From CAVRJC01 sp963721435 (GTDB taxonomy: Bacteria; Actinomycetota; Acidimicrobiia; IMCC26256; DASPTH01), in contig CAVRJC010000012.1 of assembly GCA_963721435.1 (NCBI GenBank), positions 1,240,001 to 1,304,000 on the forward strand: a stretch of DNA of 64,000 nt, in the 5' to 3' direction. The stretch's first letter is position 1; each line of letters begins with the position of its first letter. The notes under the pieces were generated by a model, which was not told the DNA's origin, made no database searches, and saw nothing but the letters and a program-made list of their open reading frames with translations. A program made the translations under genes and the position numbers. This document shows positions 18,225 through 26,232 of the stretch, in pieces.

Positions 18225-19258
18225 GCATGTCGCCCACGGTCGTCGAGTACCGCCTCGACGAGTGGGCGCCCGACGACCGCACCGCGCTCGCGGCACTGCT
18301 GGACGGCGCAGCGGTGCCGTCGACGTGGCGGGACACGTCGTTGCTCGTGCCCGACACCTACCGATCGCAGGTCGACCGTTCGATCACCCTGCTCGTGCCG
18401 CCCCCGGTGAGCCAAGAACCGGGCGCGCCGGCGGGCTGGTACGTCGATCCGCTCGGTCAGGAATCGTGGCGGTGGTGGGACGGCCACCGCTGGCTGGCGA
18501 ACGGCTCGGCCGCGGCAGTGCGGACTCGCCCGTGGGTGCCGGACGCGTCCGACCGCGATCACGGGATCCGCGGCGGCGTGCTCGCGTTCTTCGGCTTCCT
18601 CGCCGCAATCGCGCTCGACCTCGGCTTCGCGCGCGTGGGCCTCTCGCTCGGCGTCGACAAGGACTCGCTGCTGCTGCTGTGCATCGGTGAGGCAGGACTG
18701 TGGACCGGGATGTTCGGGACCTGTGTCGTCGTCGCGCGCCGGAACGGGATCCGGCTGCGCGGGCTCGGGCTCGGAAGGTTGCGCGCGCAGGACTGGGGCG
18801 CGGGCGCCCTCACGGCGTTCGTCGCACGCGTCGTGTGCATCGTGGTCGCGCTCGTCTTCGTGCTGATCTTTCCGCTCGACTCGTTCCGGAAGACGACCAA
18901 CGCACCCACCCAAGGGATCGAGCCCAGTGTCGGGGCCGCGATCGTGCTGGTGCTCATCGTGTGCGTCGGCGCCCCGTTCTTCGAGGAGTTGTTCTTCCGT
19001 GGCGTCGTGCAGGGTGCGCTCACGCGACGCTGGGGTGCCCGAGTGGCGATCGTGACCCAGGCGCTCGCGTTCGCGCTCGTGCACTACCAGTACGGGATGA
19101 CGCTGCCGCTCACACTCGCGACGTGGGGGCAGATCGCGGTCGCCGGCTTCTTCCTCGGCGTGCTCAAGTGGCGGTACGAGCGACTCGGCCCGGGCATGGT
19201 CGCGCACGCGGTGTTCAACGCGATCGCGATGGCCGTGCTCCTGTACACATGGCTGTAG
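18221..19258 (+). CDS. CPBP/CAAX-type intramembrane metalloprotease with N-terminal DUF2510 domain
   Basis: 345 residues. A soluble N-terminus contains a DUF2510 motif (AGWYVDPLGQESWRWWDGHRW) near residue 70. About seven membrane segments follow. The three catalytic motifs of the CAAX protease and bacteriocin-processing family are present: EELFFRG near residue 254, FALVHYQYG near 285 and HAVFN near 327. It is expected to cleave within the membrane or process a prenylated or secreted partner. The start GTG overlaps the preceding stop; an ATG two codons in is the alternative. The coupled Pro-rich DUF4190 membrane protein is a plausible partner. Confidence 0.87.
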   Translation: MSMSPTVVEYRLDEWAPDDRTALAALLDGAAVPSTWRDTSLLVPDTYRSQVDRSITLLVPPPVSQEPGAPAGWYVDPLGQESWRWWDGHRWLANGSAAAVRTRPWVPDASDRDHGIRGGVLAFFGFLAAIALDLGFARVGLSLGVDKDSLLLLCIGEAGLWTGMFGTCVVVARRNGIRLRGLGLGRLRAQDWGAGALTAFVARVVCIVVALVFVLIFPLDSFRKTTNAPTQGIEPSVGAAIVLVLIVCVGAPFFEELFFRGVVQGALTRRWGARVAIVTQALAFALVHYQYGMTLPLTLATWGQIAVAGFFLGVLKWRYERLGPGMVAHAVFNAIAMAVLLYTWL

Positions 19259-19265
19259 CGCGCGC

Positions 19266-19271
19266 GATGCT
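19266..19271 (+). promoter_or_regulatory. Possible -10 element of a leaderless promoter
   Basis: GATGCT followed by six bases and the ATG of the SDR gene. The same hexamer and spacing occur before the nitrile hydratase operon. The first base departs from TANNNT, so confidence is modest. Confidence 0.35.
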
Positions 19272-19277
19272 CGGGCG

Positions 19278-20060
19278 ATGAGCGACCGTCTGGCCGGGAA
19301 GGTCGCGCTCGTCACGGGCGCGGCGAGTGGACAGGGAGCCGCGGAGGCTCGGCTGTTCGTGGCCGAAGGTGCGCGTGTCGCGGTCGCCGACATCGACGAC
19401 ACGGGCGCGGCACGCGTCGCGGCCGAAATCGGTGATGCCGCGATCGCGATCCACCTCGACGTGACCGACGCCGCGCAGTGGGCTGCGGCCGTCGAAACGA
19501 GCGTTGCCGCGTTCGGCGCGCTCGACGTGCTCGTGAACAACGCCGGCGTCGGCTTCACGCCGCGCCGGCTCGAGCTCGAGGATCCGGACGAGCACCGCCG
19601 CGCGATCGACGTCAACCTCAACGGCGTCTACCTCGGCATGCGCGCGGTCACCCCGGTGATGACGGCGCAGCGCGCAGGCTCGATCGTGAACATCTCTTCG
19701 ATCGACGGCCTCGTCGGCGTCGCGGGGATGACGAGCTACGCCGCGAGCAAGTTCGCGGTGACCGGTATGACCCGCACGACTGCGCTCGAGCTCGGCCCGC
19801 GGGGGATCCGCGTGAACTCGATCCACCCCGGCGTGATCGAGACGCCCATGGTGGCGGCGGCGCCCGAAGAGGTGAAGGTGAAGCTCAAGGTGCTGATGGA
19901 CCGGCAGCCGATCCCGAGGATGGGCACGCCGGAGGAGGTCGCGTACCTCGCGCTCTTCCTCGCCTCCGACGAGAGCTCGTATTGCACGGGCGGGCAGTTC
20001 GTGATCGACGGCGGGCACCTCGCGGGCCCCTACCGCGACGGCTACGACGCCGACAACTGA
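19278..20060 (+). CDS. Short-chain dehydrogenase/reductase (3alpha/20beta-hydroxysteroid dehydrogenase-like)
   Basis: 260 residues of a classical SDR. The cofactor motif is TGAASGQGAAEA, with an acidic VADIDD after beta-2 indicating NAD preference. NNAG (LVNNAGVGFT) and the catalytic Ser region NISSIDGLVG precede YAASK. The C-terminus FVIDGGHLAGPY is typical of hydroxysteroid dehydrogenase-like members. It would oxidise a secondary alcohol. It ends 8 bases from the convergent peroxiredoxin gene. Confidence 0.9.
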   Translation: MSDRLAGKVALVTGAASGQGAAEARLFVAEGARVAVADIDDTGAARVAAEIGDAAIAIHLDVTDAAQWAAAVETSVAAFGALDVLVNNAGVGFTPRRLELEDPDEHRRAIDVNLNGVYLGMRAVTPVMTAQRAGSIVNISSIDGLVGVAGMTSYAASKFAVTGMTRTTALELGPRGIRVNSIHPGVIETPMVAAAPEEVKVKLKVLMDRQPIPRMGTPEEVAYLALFLASDESSYCTGGQFVIDGGHLAGPYRDGYDADN

Positions 20061-20068
20061 GAGCGGCG

Positions 20069-20551
20069 CTACACGCGGCCGAGCATGGCGTCGCAGGAGC
20101 TGACGTCGACGCCGGGCGCGGGCTCGACGTCGAGGCTCGTGATCACGCCGTCTTGGATGAGCGCGGAGTAGCGCTGCGACCGCACGCCCATGCCGAGCGC
20201 GGTGCGGTCGACGTCGAGGCCCATGGCCTTCGTGAACGCAGCACTGCCGTCGGCCAGCATCAGGATCTGGTCGCCGACGCCCTGGTCCTTCGCCCACGCG
20301 TCCATCACCCACGCGTCGTTCACCGACACGCACACGATGCGATCGACGCCCTTGGCGAGGAGATCGTCGGCGCCGCGCACGTAGCCGGGGAGGTGCACGC
20401 GCGAGCAGCCGGGTGTGAACGCGCCCGGTACTGCGAACAGCGCGATCTTCCCGGTGCCGAGCACGTCGCCGGTGCTCACCGTGATCGGGCCTTCTTCTCC
20501 CATCGTCTGGACCTCGACGTCGGGGACGCGATCTCCTTCGGCTGCCGGCAT
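20069..20551 (-). CDS. Peroxiredoxin (Prx5/AhpE-like thiol peroxidase)
   Basis: 160 residues with the peroxidatic motif FAVPGAFTPGCSRVHLPGY (Cys49) and a C-terminal Cys153 in DVSSCDAML that could act as the resolving Cys, as in atypical two-Cys Prx5 enzymes. The middle segment CVSVNDAWVMDAWAKDQG is diagnostic of the family. It detoxifies peroxides. The ATG starts one base after the stop of the MOSC gene (TGA-C-ATG), so the two form an operon. A longer start at 20587 would overlap that gene and is not preferred. Confidence 0.93.
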   Translation of the reverse strand: MPAAEGDRVPDVEVQTMGEEGPITVSTGDVLGTGKIALFAVPGAFTPGCSRVHLPGYVRGADDLLAKGVDRIVCVSVNDAWVMDAWAKDQGVGDQILMLADGSAAFTKAMGLDVDRTALGMGVRSQRYSALIQDGVITSLDVEPAPGVDVSSCDAMLGRV

Positions 20552-20552
20552 G

Positions 20553-21374
20553 TCATTGCTCCGTTTCGTCAGCGGCCACTTCGTCACTCTCGGGTGGGCG
20601 GCGCACGATCACGATCGAGCGCTCCGGATGTTCGGGATCAAGGAGGAGCTCGAAGTCGTCGTCGTGGGGTTGGCTGGGCGCCTCGGTGACGATCGCGGGC
20701 TCCTCGCGTTCGGGACGACCCTCCATCGCATCCCGCAGCCCGAGCAGGCCGGCCGCGATCACCGATCCCGCGGCGCCCCGACGGAAGCGATCGACGGGAC
20801 GCTCGTAGTGCTCCTCCGGCGCGCCGTCGACCTTGCGCACCTCGTCGCCGACGCGCACCGTACCGGGGATCACGACCTTGGCGTTCAACCCGCGCAGGCG
20901 CAGCTCGAGGCCGAGCGGCGAGTTCACGAAGCGGAACGCGTCGAGGCCGAAGCGTTGCGAGAACTTCGCGCACCCGGTGTGCGGTGGCTCGGTGACCTCG
21001 ATGACGGCCGACCCGATCGCGAGGCGCGTGCCCGCGGGTAGGTTCGACTGACTGATGTCGAGGTCGACGTAGAGCTGGTCGCCGGCGAGCTGCCGACGGT
21101 CGTCGGTCTGCGCGACGAGCGACGCGAAGCGGGCGTTCATCACCGTGAGCTGCTTCTCGGGGTGCGCCGCCTTGTCGGGGGTCGACGAGCTCGGGCGCTC
21201 GCGCCACGTGTCGCCCACGAGGCCGACTTCGCCGTCGAGCTGCCCCTCAGTGATCATCTCACGCTCGTCGACGGCCGGCCGGCGCACGATGAGCTCCACG
21301 CGACCTGAGTCGGCGGGCGCGGCGCGTACGACGTCGAGGCCGGCTTCGAGCTCGGCGGTCGTGAGCGGCTCCAT
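20553..21374 (-). CDS. MOSC domain-containing protein
   Basis: 273 residues. The MOSC (molybdenum cofactor sulfurase C-terminal) domain spans roughly residues 60-190, with MNARFASLVAQ, QLYVDLDISQSNLP and the conserved Cys segment HTGCAKFSQRFG. An acidic, disordered C-terminus follows (PPESDEVAADETEQ). Such proteins bind sulfur or molybdenum cofactor, or act as N-hydroxylated-compound reductases. The pairing with a thiol peroxidase fits a sulfur/redox role, but no molybdoenzyme is nearby. The start MEPLTTAELEAG is chosen at the end of the high-GC3 frame; the reading frame stays open upstream without coding character. Confidence 0.85.
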   Translation of the reverse strand: MEPLTTAELEAGLDVVRAAPADSGRVELIVRRPAVDEREMITEGQLDGEVGLVGDTWRERPSSSTPDKAAHPEKQLTVMNARFASLVAQTDDRRQLAGDQLYVDLDISQSNLPAGTRLAIGSAVIEVTEPPHTGCAKFSQRFGLDAFRFVNSPLGLELRLRGLNAKVVIPGTVRVGDEVRKVDGAPEEHYERPVDRFRRGAAGSVIAAGLLGLRDAMEGRPEREEPAIVTEAPSQPHDDDFELLLDPEHPERSIVIVRRPPESDEVAADETEQ

Positions 21375-21455
21375 CCCGAGAGCTTCGCCGTCAGCGCGTG
21401 CAACGCGCCACTCGCTTTCGCGTCGCGGCCTTCCCAGCGCAATTCGGTCACGTGA

Positions 21456-21461
21456 GATGCT
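21456..21461 (+). promoter_or_regulatory. Candidate -10 of a leaderless promoter for the nitrile hydratase operon
   Basis: GATGCT, six bases, then the ATG of the beta-subunit gene. There is no ribosome-binding sequence upstream of the ATG, which supports leaderless initiation. Confidence 0.4.
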
Positions 21462-21467
21462 GTGGCG

Positions 21468-22100
21468 ATGGACGGCGTCCACGACCTCGGCGGCCTGCAG
21501 GGATTCGGCCCGGTCGAGATCGAGGTCGACGAGCCGGTGTTCCACGAACCGTGGGAGCGCCGCGCGTTCCGCGCCAACCTCGCGACGCTGCTCGCGTTGC
21601 ACCCTTCCGGCGGGGCGTGGCGCCACGGCATCGAGCGCATGGACCCGGTCCACTACCTCTCGTCGCCGTACTACGAGCACTGGCTCACGAGCGCGTCGAC
21701 GCTCGCAGTCGAAGCGGGCCTCGTGTCGCACGCGGAGCTCGATCGCCGCGCCGGCGGGCACTTCCCGCTGTCGCGCCCGGATCGCGGCACGCCGCCGGAG
21801 TCCCCCCAACGCGACCGCACTGAGCCCCGGTTCCGCGCCGGCGACGGCGTCCGCGTGAGGGAATGGCATCCACTCGGGCACACCCGCGCCCCGCGCTACG
21901 TGCAGGGCAAGCGCGGTGTGATCGTGCGGTTCGACGGTGCGAGCAACTTCCCGGACTTCGAGGCCCACCGTGGCGGGCAGGTGCTCGATCCGGCGTACTG
22001 CGTGCGGTTCACCGCGCGCGAGCTCTGGGGTGACGGCGGCCACGACGGTGACGTCGTGCACGTCGATTTGTGGGAGCGCTATCTCGAGGAAGACCTATGA
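21468..22100 (+). CDS. nthB: Nitrile hydratase beta subunit
   Basis: 210 residues starting MDGVHDLGGLQGFG, the signature N-terminus of nitrile hydratase beta subunits, which decides the start over the GTG two codons earlier. The C-terminal SH3-like barrel carries FRAGDGVRVREWHPLGHTRAPRY, YVQGKRGVIVRFDG and YCVRFTARELWG. It forms the alpha/beta heterodimer that hydrates nitriles to amides in the cytoplasm. The order beta-alpha-activator is that of cobalt-type enzymes such as those of Rhodococcus rhodochrous J1. It overlaps the alpha gene by ATGA. Confidence 0.96.
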   Translation: MDGVHDLGGLQGFGPVEIEVDEPVFHEPWERRAFRANLATLLALHPSGGAWRHGIERMDPVHYLSSPYYEHWLTSASTLAVEAGLVSHAELDRRAGGHFPLSRPDRGTPPESPQRDRTEPRFRAGDGVRVREWHPLGHTRAPRYVQGKRGVIVRFDGASNFPDFEAHRGGQVLDPAYCVRFTARELWGDGGHDGDVVHVDLWERYLEEDL

Positions 22101-22702
22101 CGCACGACGAGCACGGGCACGAGCATCATCCGGAGCCGCTCGCCCCCGTCGAGGCGCGCGTGGCCGCGATCGAATCGGTGTTGATCGACCACGGCATGTT
22201 CGACGTGGAGATGCTCGACGGGATCGTCGAGAGCTTCGAGCACAACCTGGGGCCGCTCAACGGCGCGAAGGTCGTGGCGCACGCCTGGACCGATCCCGAG
22301 TACAAGGCGCGCCTGCTCGACGACGGCACCGCCGCGATCGCCGAGCTCGGCTTCGGTGGTGCCGAGGGCGACCACATGGTCGTGGTCGAGAACACCCCGG
22401 ACGTGCACAACCTCGTGGTCTGCACGCTGTGCTCGTGCTACCCATGGCCCACACTGGGGCTGCCGCCGGCCTGGTACAAGGCGCCCGCGTACCGATCACG
22501 TGCGGTTCGGGAGCCGCGCACGTTGCTGGCCGAGATGGGCACCGCGATTCCCGACGACGTCGAGATCCGCGTGTGGGACTCGAGCGCCGAGGTGCGCTAC
22601 CTGGTGCTCCCCGAGCGCCCGGCCGGCACCGAAGATCTCTCGGAGGAGGAGCTGGTGACGCGCGTGACCCGCGACTCGATGATCGGCGTCGCGCGGCTGT
22701 GA
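22097..22702 (+). CDS. nthA: Nitrile hydratase alpha subunit, cobalt type
   Basis: 201 residues. The metal-claw motif is VVCTLCSCYPWP, with Cys109, Cys112, Ser113 and Cys114. Thr in CTLCSC marks the non-corrin cobalt form; iron enzymes have CSLCSC. The two outer positions are normally oxidised to cysteine sulfinate/sulfenate. Surrounding blocks (WTDPEYKARLLDDG, VVVENTPDVHNL, WYKAPAYRSR, SEEELVTRVTRDSMIGVA) match the family over its whole length. The N-terminus is unusually His-rich (HDEHGHEHH), which could help load metal. It catalyses RCN + H2O to RCONH2. The thiocyanate hydrolase gamma subunit is the only close alternative and is less likely given a single beta partner. Confidence 0.96.
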   Translation: MTHDEHGHEHHPEPLAPVEARVAAIESVLIDHGMFDVEMLDGIVESFEHNLGPLNGAKVVAHAWTDPEYKARLLDDGTAAIAELGFGGAEGDHMVVVENTPDVHNLVVCTLCSCYPWPTLGLPPAWYKAPAYRSRAVREPRTLLAEMGTAIPDDVEIRVWDSSAEVRYLVLPERPAGTEDLSEEELVTRVTRDSMIGVARL

Positions 22703-23010
22703 CCACGATCCCCGACGAAGTCGCGATGATGGACGGGCCCGCCGCGCTGCCGCGCGACAACGGTGAGCTGGTGTTCGCGGCGCCGTGGGAGGGCCGTGCG
22801 GTCGCGATCGCAGTGGCACTCGTCGATCGACTCGACCTCCCGTGGGACGCGTTCCGGCTGCGGCTCATCGATGCGATCGCCGACGATCCCGACCGCCCGT
22901 ACTACGAGAGTTGGGCTGCGGCGTTGGAGGCGCTGGTCGTGAGCCTCGACCTCGCGACACCGGATGCCCTCATCGCCGCGACGCCGACGGAGCGCCCCGC
23001 ACTCCGATAA
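22699..23010 (+). CDS. Nitrile hydratase accessory/activator protein (P14K/NhlE-like)
   Basis: 103 residues from a GTG overlapping the alpha-subunit stop. It resembles the N-terminal part of a beta subunit: LPRDNGELVFAAPWEGRAVAIAVAL, WDAFRLRLIDAI and YYESWAAALEALVV. Small proteins of this kind escort cobalt into the alpha subunit by subunit exchange and are needed for mature enzyme. The position directly after alpha matches known cobalt-type operons. No amidase, nitrilase or cobalt transporter follows; the next gene is an unrelated acetyltransferase. Confidence 0.88.
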   Translation: MTTIPDEVAMMDGPAALPRDNGELVFAAPWEGRAVAIAVALVDRLDLPWDAFRLRLIDAIADDPDRPYYESWAAALEALVVSLDLATPDALIAATPTERPALR

Positions 23011-23051
23011 CCGCTGGGGACGCGTCGCAGCCGTGCGGCAGGCTCGCGCCC

Positions 23052-23687
23052 ATGCCGGAACGGGTGACCCTCGAGGGGAGTGTCGTCCGACTCGATCCGC
23101 TCGAGCTCGGGCACATCGACGCGCTCGTCCGTGCGGCGTCAGAGGACCGTTCGACCTACGCGTTCACCGTGGTGCCGGGCAGCGAAGCGGAGATGCGTGC
23201 CTACGTCACCGCCGCGCTCCACGACGAACACTCGGGGTGGGCGCTCCCGTTCGTCATCCGTGAACGGGCGTCGGAGCGTGTCGTCGGCACCAGTCGGTTC
23301 CTGGACCTCGACTACTGGACCTCCCCGCCCGCGTGGCCACCCGGTCGGCCGTCACCTCTGGCAACAGGTGCACCGAATGCCGCCGAGATTGGCAGCACCT
23401 GGCTCGCGGCGTCGGCGCAACGCACGGGCGTGAACACGGAAGCGAAGCTCCTCATGCTCATGCACGCGTTCGAAACGTGGGACGTCGCGCGGGTCACCTT
23501 CAAGACCGACGCGCGCAACCAGCGGTCACGCGACGCGATCGCGCGGATCGGCGCACAGTTCGAAGGCGTGCGGCGCGCGCACAGCGTCGCGAGCGACGGC
23601 ACCATCCGCGACAGCGCGTACTTCTCGATCGTCGCGGGCGAATGGCCCGCGGTGAAGGACGCGCTCCTGAAGCGAGTGGGCGCGTAG
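23052..23687 (+). CDS. GNAT-family N-acetyltransferase (RimJ/RimL type)
   Basis: 211 residues: VRLDPLELGHIDALVRAASED at the start, a central VVGTSRFLDLDYW, then AAEIGSTWLAASAQRTGVNTEAK and VTFKTDARNQRSRDAIARIGA, which form the acetyl-CoA binding and C-terminal strands of RimJ/RimL-like GNATs. It likely acetylates a protein N-terminus or small molecule. A putative Pro/Trp insertion (TSPPAWPPGRPSP) sits before beta-4. It ends three bases from the convergent small-peptide gene. The start ATG has a poor ribosome site. Confidence 0.88.
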   Translation: MPERVTLEGSVVRLDPLELGHIDALVRAASEDRSTYAFTVVPGSEAEMRAYVTAALHDEHSGWALPFVIRERASERVVGTSRFLDLDYWTSPPAWPPGRPSPLATGAPNAAEIGSTWLAASAQRTGVNTEAKLLMLMHAFETWDVARVTFKTDARNQRSRDAIARIGAQFEGVRRAHSVASDGTIRDSAYFSIVAGEWPAVKDALLKRVGA

Positions 23688-23690
23688 CGG

Positions 23691-23819
23691 TTACAGAGAG
23701 CGGAACGCGGCCGACGAGTCGATGTTCGACGTACCGCCGATGAGCATGGTGTCGAGCGGCGCCCGGTCCTCGATCCGCGGTGCCTCGTAGGGCTGCGTGA
23801 CGCTGATCGCTCCGTGCAT
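23691..23819 (-). CDS. 42-residue peptide with YxxP motif, possible RiPP-like precursor
   Basis: A short frame from ATG to TAA with strongly GC-biased third positions, as in real genes here. The sequence has PYEAPRIEDRAPL followed by DTMLIGGTSNIDSS and AAFRSL. The YxxP(x)I/L pattern resembles the leader segment bound by RRE domains in lasso-peptide and related RiPP precursors. No cyclase, protease or RRE gene is visible in the window, so the assignment is tentative. It is co-directional with the DUF4037 gene and starts 44 bases after that stop, so the two could share a transcript. It is not known to me as a described family. Confidence 0.45.
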   Translation of the reverse strand: MHGAISVTQPYEAPRIEDRAPLDTMLIGGTSNIDSSAAFRSL

Positions 23820-23863
23820 GGGCCCAGACGGTACACCCGCTGCCCGCCTCGCGATGCGCCTCG

Positions 23864-24889
23864 TCAGCTGCCGTAGAAGGACCGCAGGCGCGCTGCGTAC
23901 TCCGGGTACTGCAGCACGTCGGTGGAGTCCACGATCTGGTCGACGCCCCCCACGAGGCGAAGAGTCGTGAGCCGGGGATCGGAGATGGTCCCGAGGCAGG
24001 CATCGACAAACCGCTGCGACATCAGCACGCGGTACGGACGGTCGTGGTAGCCGCGCACCGTGGGGTCGACGGTTGCCGTGAGACTGGCGTCGTTGTGCCG
24101 TCGTGCAGTGGCCTCGTAGATCTCGACCAACGCGGACTCCCGTGTTTCGTGAGTGTCGGCGGCGAGCGCGCGCTCCATCGACGGGACGACCGCGTCCGCG
24201 TCGTGGAGTCGCGCGAACGCAGTACCGAGCCACTTGGAGTACGGCGCGTACTCGCCGCTCAGCAGGAACCACAGCCGCATGATCTCGCGCACCAGCCGGG
24301 CCGCGACGACGCGGGAACCAAGCTCGTCGCCGACCTCGGCGGCGCGCCCGACGAACGCCTCTTCCTGCGCGATGCGCCGCCACTGGCAGGCGACCAGCCA
24401 TCGCCACAGCTCGTCGGGATACCAGGCCAGCCGTGCGCGCAGGCGCGCCAGGGTGCCGTCGTCGTGGTACACCGCGCCGCGCACGATGCCGAGCAGCCGT
24501 TGCTGGGGCGTGACCAGCCAGTCGACGAGGGTCATGTCGTCGGCCGCGTCGTGGCCGAGCTCGGCGCGCAGCCACGACGCGAGCGTCGTGACCTCAACGT
24601 GGTGCTGCACGGGCGTGTCGTCCCAGCCGTACGCCACGGGCTCGCCGGCGTACTCGGCGGGAAGACCGGTGTCGATGGCGCGGCGGGCGCTGTCGACACC
24701 GTGGGCCTCGACGAACACCTGCAGCCGCGGCCCCCATCCGTGGTCGCGCGAGCGCGCGGTGTCGTACCCGAGGACGTCGGAGCCCCACCCGAGCAACGCC
24801 GCCTGATGCGGCCACGCCTCGAGCAACGGCGCGACGACATCGCGGTAGAAGCCGGCGTTGAGCACCGCACCGGGGACGAACTCGGCCAT
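23864..24889 (-). CDS. DUF4037 domain-containing protein (nucleotidyltransferase-like)
   Basis: 341 residues. The N-terminal half resembles a nucleotidyltransferase fold: LLGWGSDVLGYDTARSRDHGWGPRLQVFVEA near residues 33-65, with the GS and clustered Asp/His typical of DUF4037. The C-terminal half is helical (RLVREIMRLWFLLSGEYAPYSKWLG). Function is unknown; related folds transfer nucleotides to small molecules or proteins. CATGAT six bases before the ATG (24896-24901, minus strand) may be a leaderless -10. It diverges from the acyl-CoA dehydrogenase gene and precedes the 42-residue peptide. Confidence 0.82.
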   Translation of the reverse strand: MAEFVPGAVLNAGFYRDVVAPLLEAWPHQAALLGWGSDVLGYDTARSRDHGWGPRLQVFVEAHGVDSARRAIDTGLPAEYAGEPVAYGWDDTPVQHHVEVTTLASWLRAELGHDAADDMTLVDWLVTPQQRLLGIVRGAVYHDDGTLARLRARLAWYPDELWRWLVACQWRRIAQEEAFVGRAAEVGDELGSRVVAARLVREIMRLWFLLSGEYAPYSKWLGTAFARLHDADAVVPSMERALAADTHETRESALVEIYEATARRHNDASLTATVDPTVRGYHDRPYRVLMSQRFVDACLGTISDPRLTTLRLVGGVDQIVDSTDVLQYPEYAARLRSFYGS

Positions 24890-24936
24890 CGGCTGATCAT
24901 GTCAGTCTTTGCGCACTCCCGGGCTTTGGCAGTTAC

Positions 24937-26196
24937 ATGACGGCGATGTCAGAACCGACGAATGAGACCGAGTCACCCGAGCTCGCCGCGTTCCGCGCCG
25001 AGGCACGGGCGTGGCTCGCTGCCAACGCCGAGCCGCGCAGCACCGGTTCGAGCGAGTACAAGCGCCGCGTCGCCGCGATCACGGAGCTGCGCGCCGAGGA
25101 GCGCGAGCAGATGGAGCATGTGCAGGAGGTCCAGCGTCTGCTGTTCGACGCGGGCTTCGCGGGGCTGTCGGTGCCGGTCGAGTACGCGGGCCGGGGCCTG
25201 ACGATGGCACACGAGCGAGTGTGGTCCCAGGAGTCCGCGCGCTACGTGGTCGACACCGGGAAGCTGGTGATCGGGATCGGCATGGCGGTGCCGACGCTCC
25301 TCGTGCACGGCACCGAGGAGCAGAAGCTGCGCTTCATCCCGCCCGCGTTGCGCGGCGATGAGGTGTGGTGCCAGCTGTTCAGCGAGCCGGGGGCAGGCTC
25401 CGATCTCGCCGGCCTCACGACCACGGCGGTGCGTGACGGCGACGAGTGGGTCGTCAACGGCCAGAAGGTGTGGAACTCGTTCGCGCACCTCGCCGACTGG
25501 GGGATCCTGATCGCGCGCACCGACTGGGACGTCCCGAAGCACCGTGGGCTCAGCTACTTCCTCGTCGACATGACCGCTCCGGGCGTGATGGCTCGGCCGC
25601 TGCGGCAGATCACCGGCGTCGCGCACTTCAACGAGACGTTCCTCAGCGACGTCCGTATCCCTGCCGACAACCTGCTCGGTGGCCTGAACAACGGATGGGG
25701 TGTCGCCCAGACCACCCTGATGAACGAGCGCGCCATGATCGGCAGCGTCGGGATCGGCATCGGATTCGCCGACTGGACCGAGCTCGCGCGGCACTACGGC
25801 AGGCTCGACGACGCCGATGTCCGCCAGCGGCTCGCGGCGCTCTACACGCGACTCGAGCTCATCAAATGGCTCGGCCGGCGAGCGCAGGCGTCGATGCGGG
25901 CAGGAAAGGGGCCGGGTGCAGAGAGCTCCGTCGCGAAGCTGTTCGGGTCGAACCACCTCGCGCTGAACGGTGATCTGGCGATGGCAATCGAAGGCGCTGA
26001 CGCGATGCTCTACACGACTGATGCGTACGATGACGGCTTCTGGCAGCAGCTGTTCCTCGACCAGTGGTACTCGCGCATCGGCGGCGGGACCGAGCAGATC
26101 CAGCGCAACATCCTCGGCGAGCGCATCCTCGGACTGCCGGCAGAGCCGCGGCCCGACAAGAGCGCGCCCTTCCGCGAGATCCCGCGCAACACGTAA
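24937..26196 (+). CDS. Acyl-CoA dehydrogenase
   Basis: 419 residues. It has the standard layout, with WCQLFSEPGAGSDLAGL (substrate/FAD loop), NGQKVWNSFAHLADWG, and a C-terminal RIGGGTEQIQRNILGERILGLP. The Glu found in the EGGT/EGT motif of medium-chain enzymes is a Gly here, so another residue must supply the base, as in several actinobacterial FadE proteins. It stands alone between a divergent DUF4037 gene and a convergent BVMO gene. The start MTAMSEPTNETE has no ribosome site; an internal ATG three codons later is possible. Confidence 0.9.
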   Translation: MTAMSEPTNETESPELAAFRAEARAWLAANAEPRSTGSSEYKRRVAAITELRAEEREQMEHVQEVQRLLFDAGFAGLSVPVEYAGRGLTMAHERVWSQESARYVVDTGKLVIGIGMAVPTLLVHGTEEQKLRFIPPALRGDEVWCQLFSEPGAGSDLAGLTTTAVRDGDEWVVNGQKVWNSFAHLADWGILIARTDWDVPKHRGLSYFLVDMTAPGVMARPLRQITGVAHFNETFLSDVRIPADNLLGGLNNGWGVAQTTLMNERAMIGSVGIGIGFADWTELARHYGRLDDADVRQRLAALYTRLELIKWLGRRAQASMRAGKGPGAESSVAKLFGSNHLALNGDLAMAIEGADAMLYTTDAYDDGFWQQLFLDQWYSRIGGGTEQIQRNILGERILGLPAEPRPDKSAPFREIPRNT

Positions 26197-26197
26197 A

Positions 26198-26229
26198 CGC
26201 CGGCTCCGTGCCCGAACGGCGAGCCCGCG
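26198..26229. terminator. Possible bidirectional terminator hairpin
   Basis: CGCCGGCTC and GAGCCCGCG pair with one mismatch around a 14-base loop. It lies between the convergent acyl-CoA dehydrogenase and BVMO genes. There is no T tract. Confidence 0.4.
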
Positions 26230-26232
26230 GTA

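Noticed and set aside
20551..20587. Longer peroxiredoxin start at 20587
   Set aside because: It would overlap the MOSC gene by 35 bases and adds residues foreign to the family.
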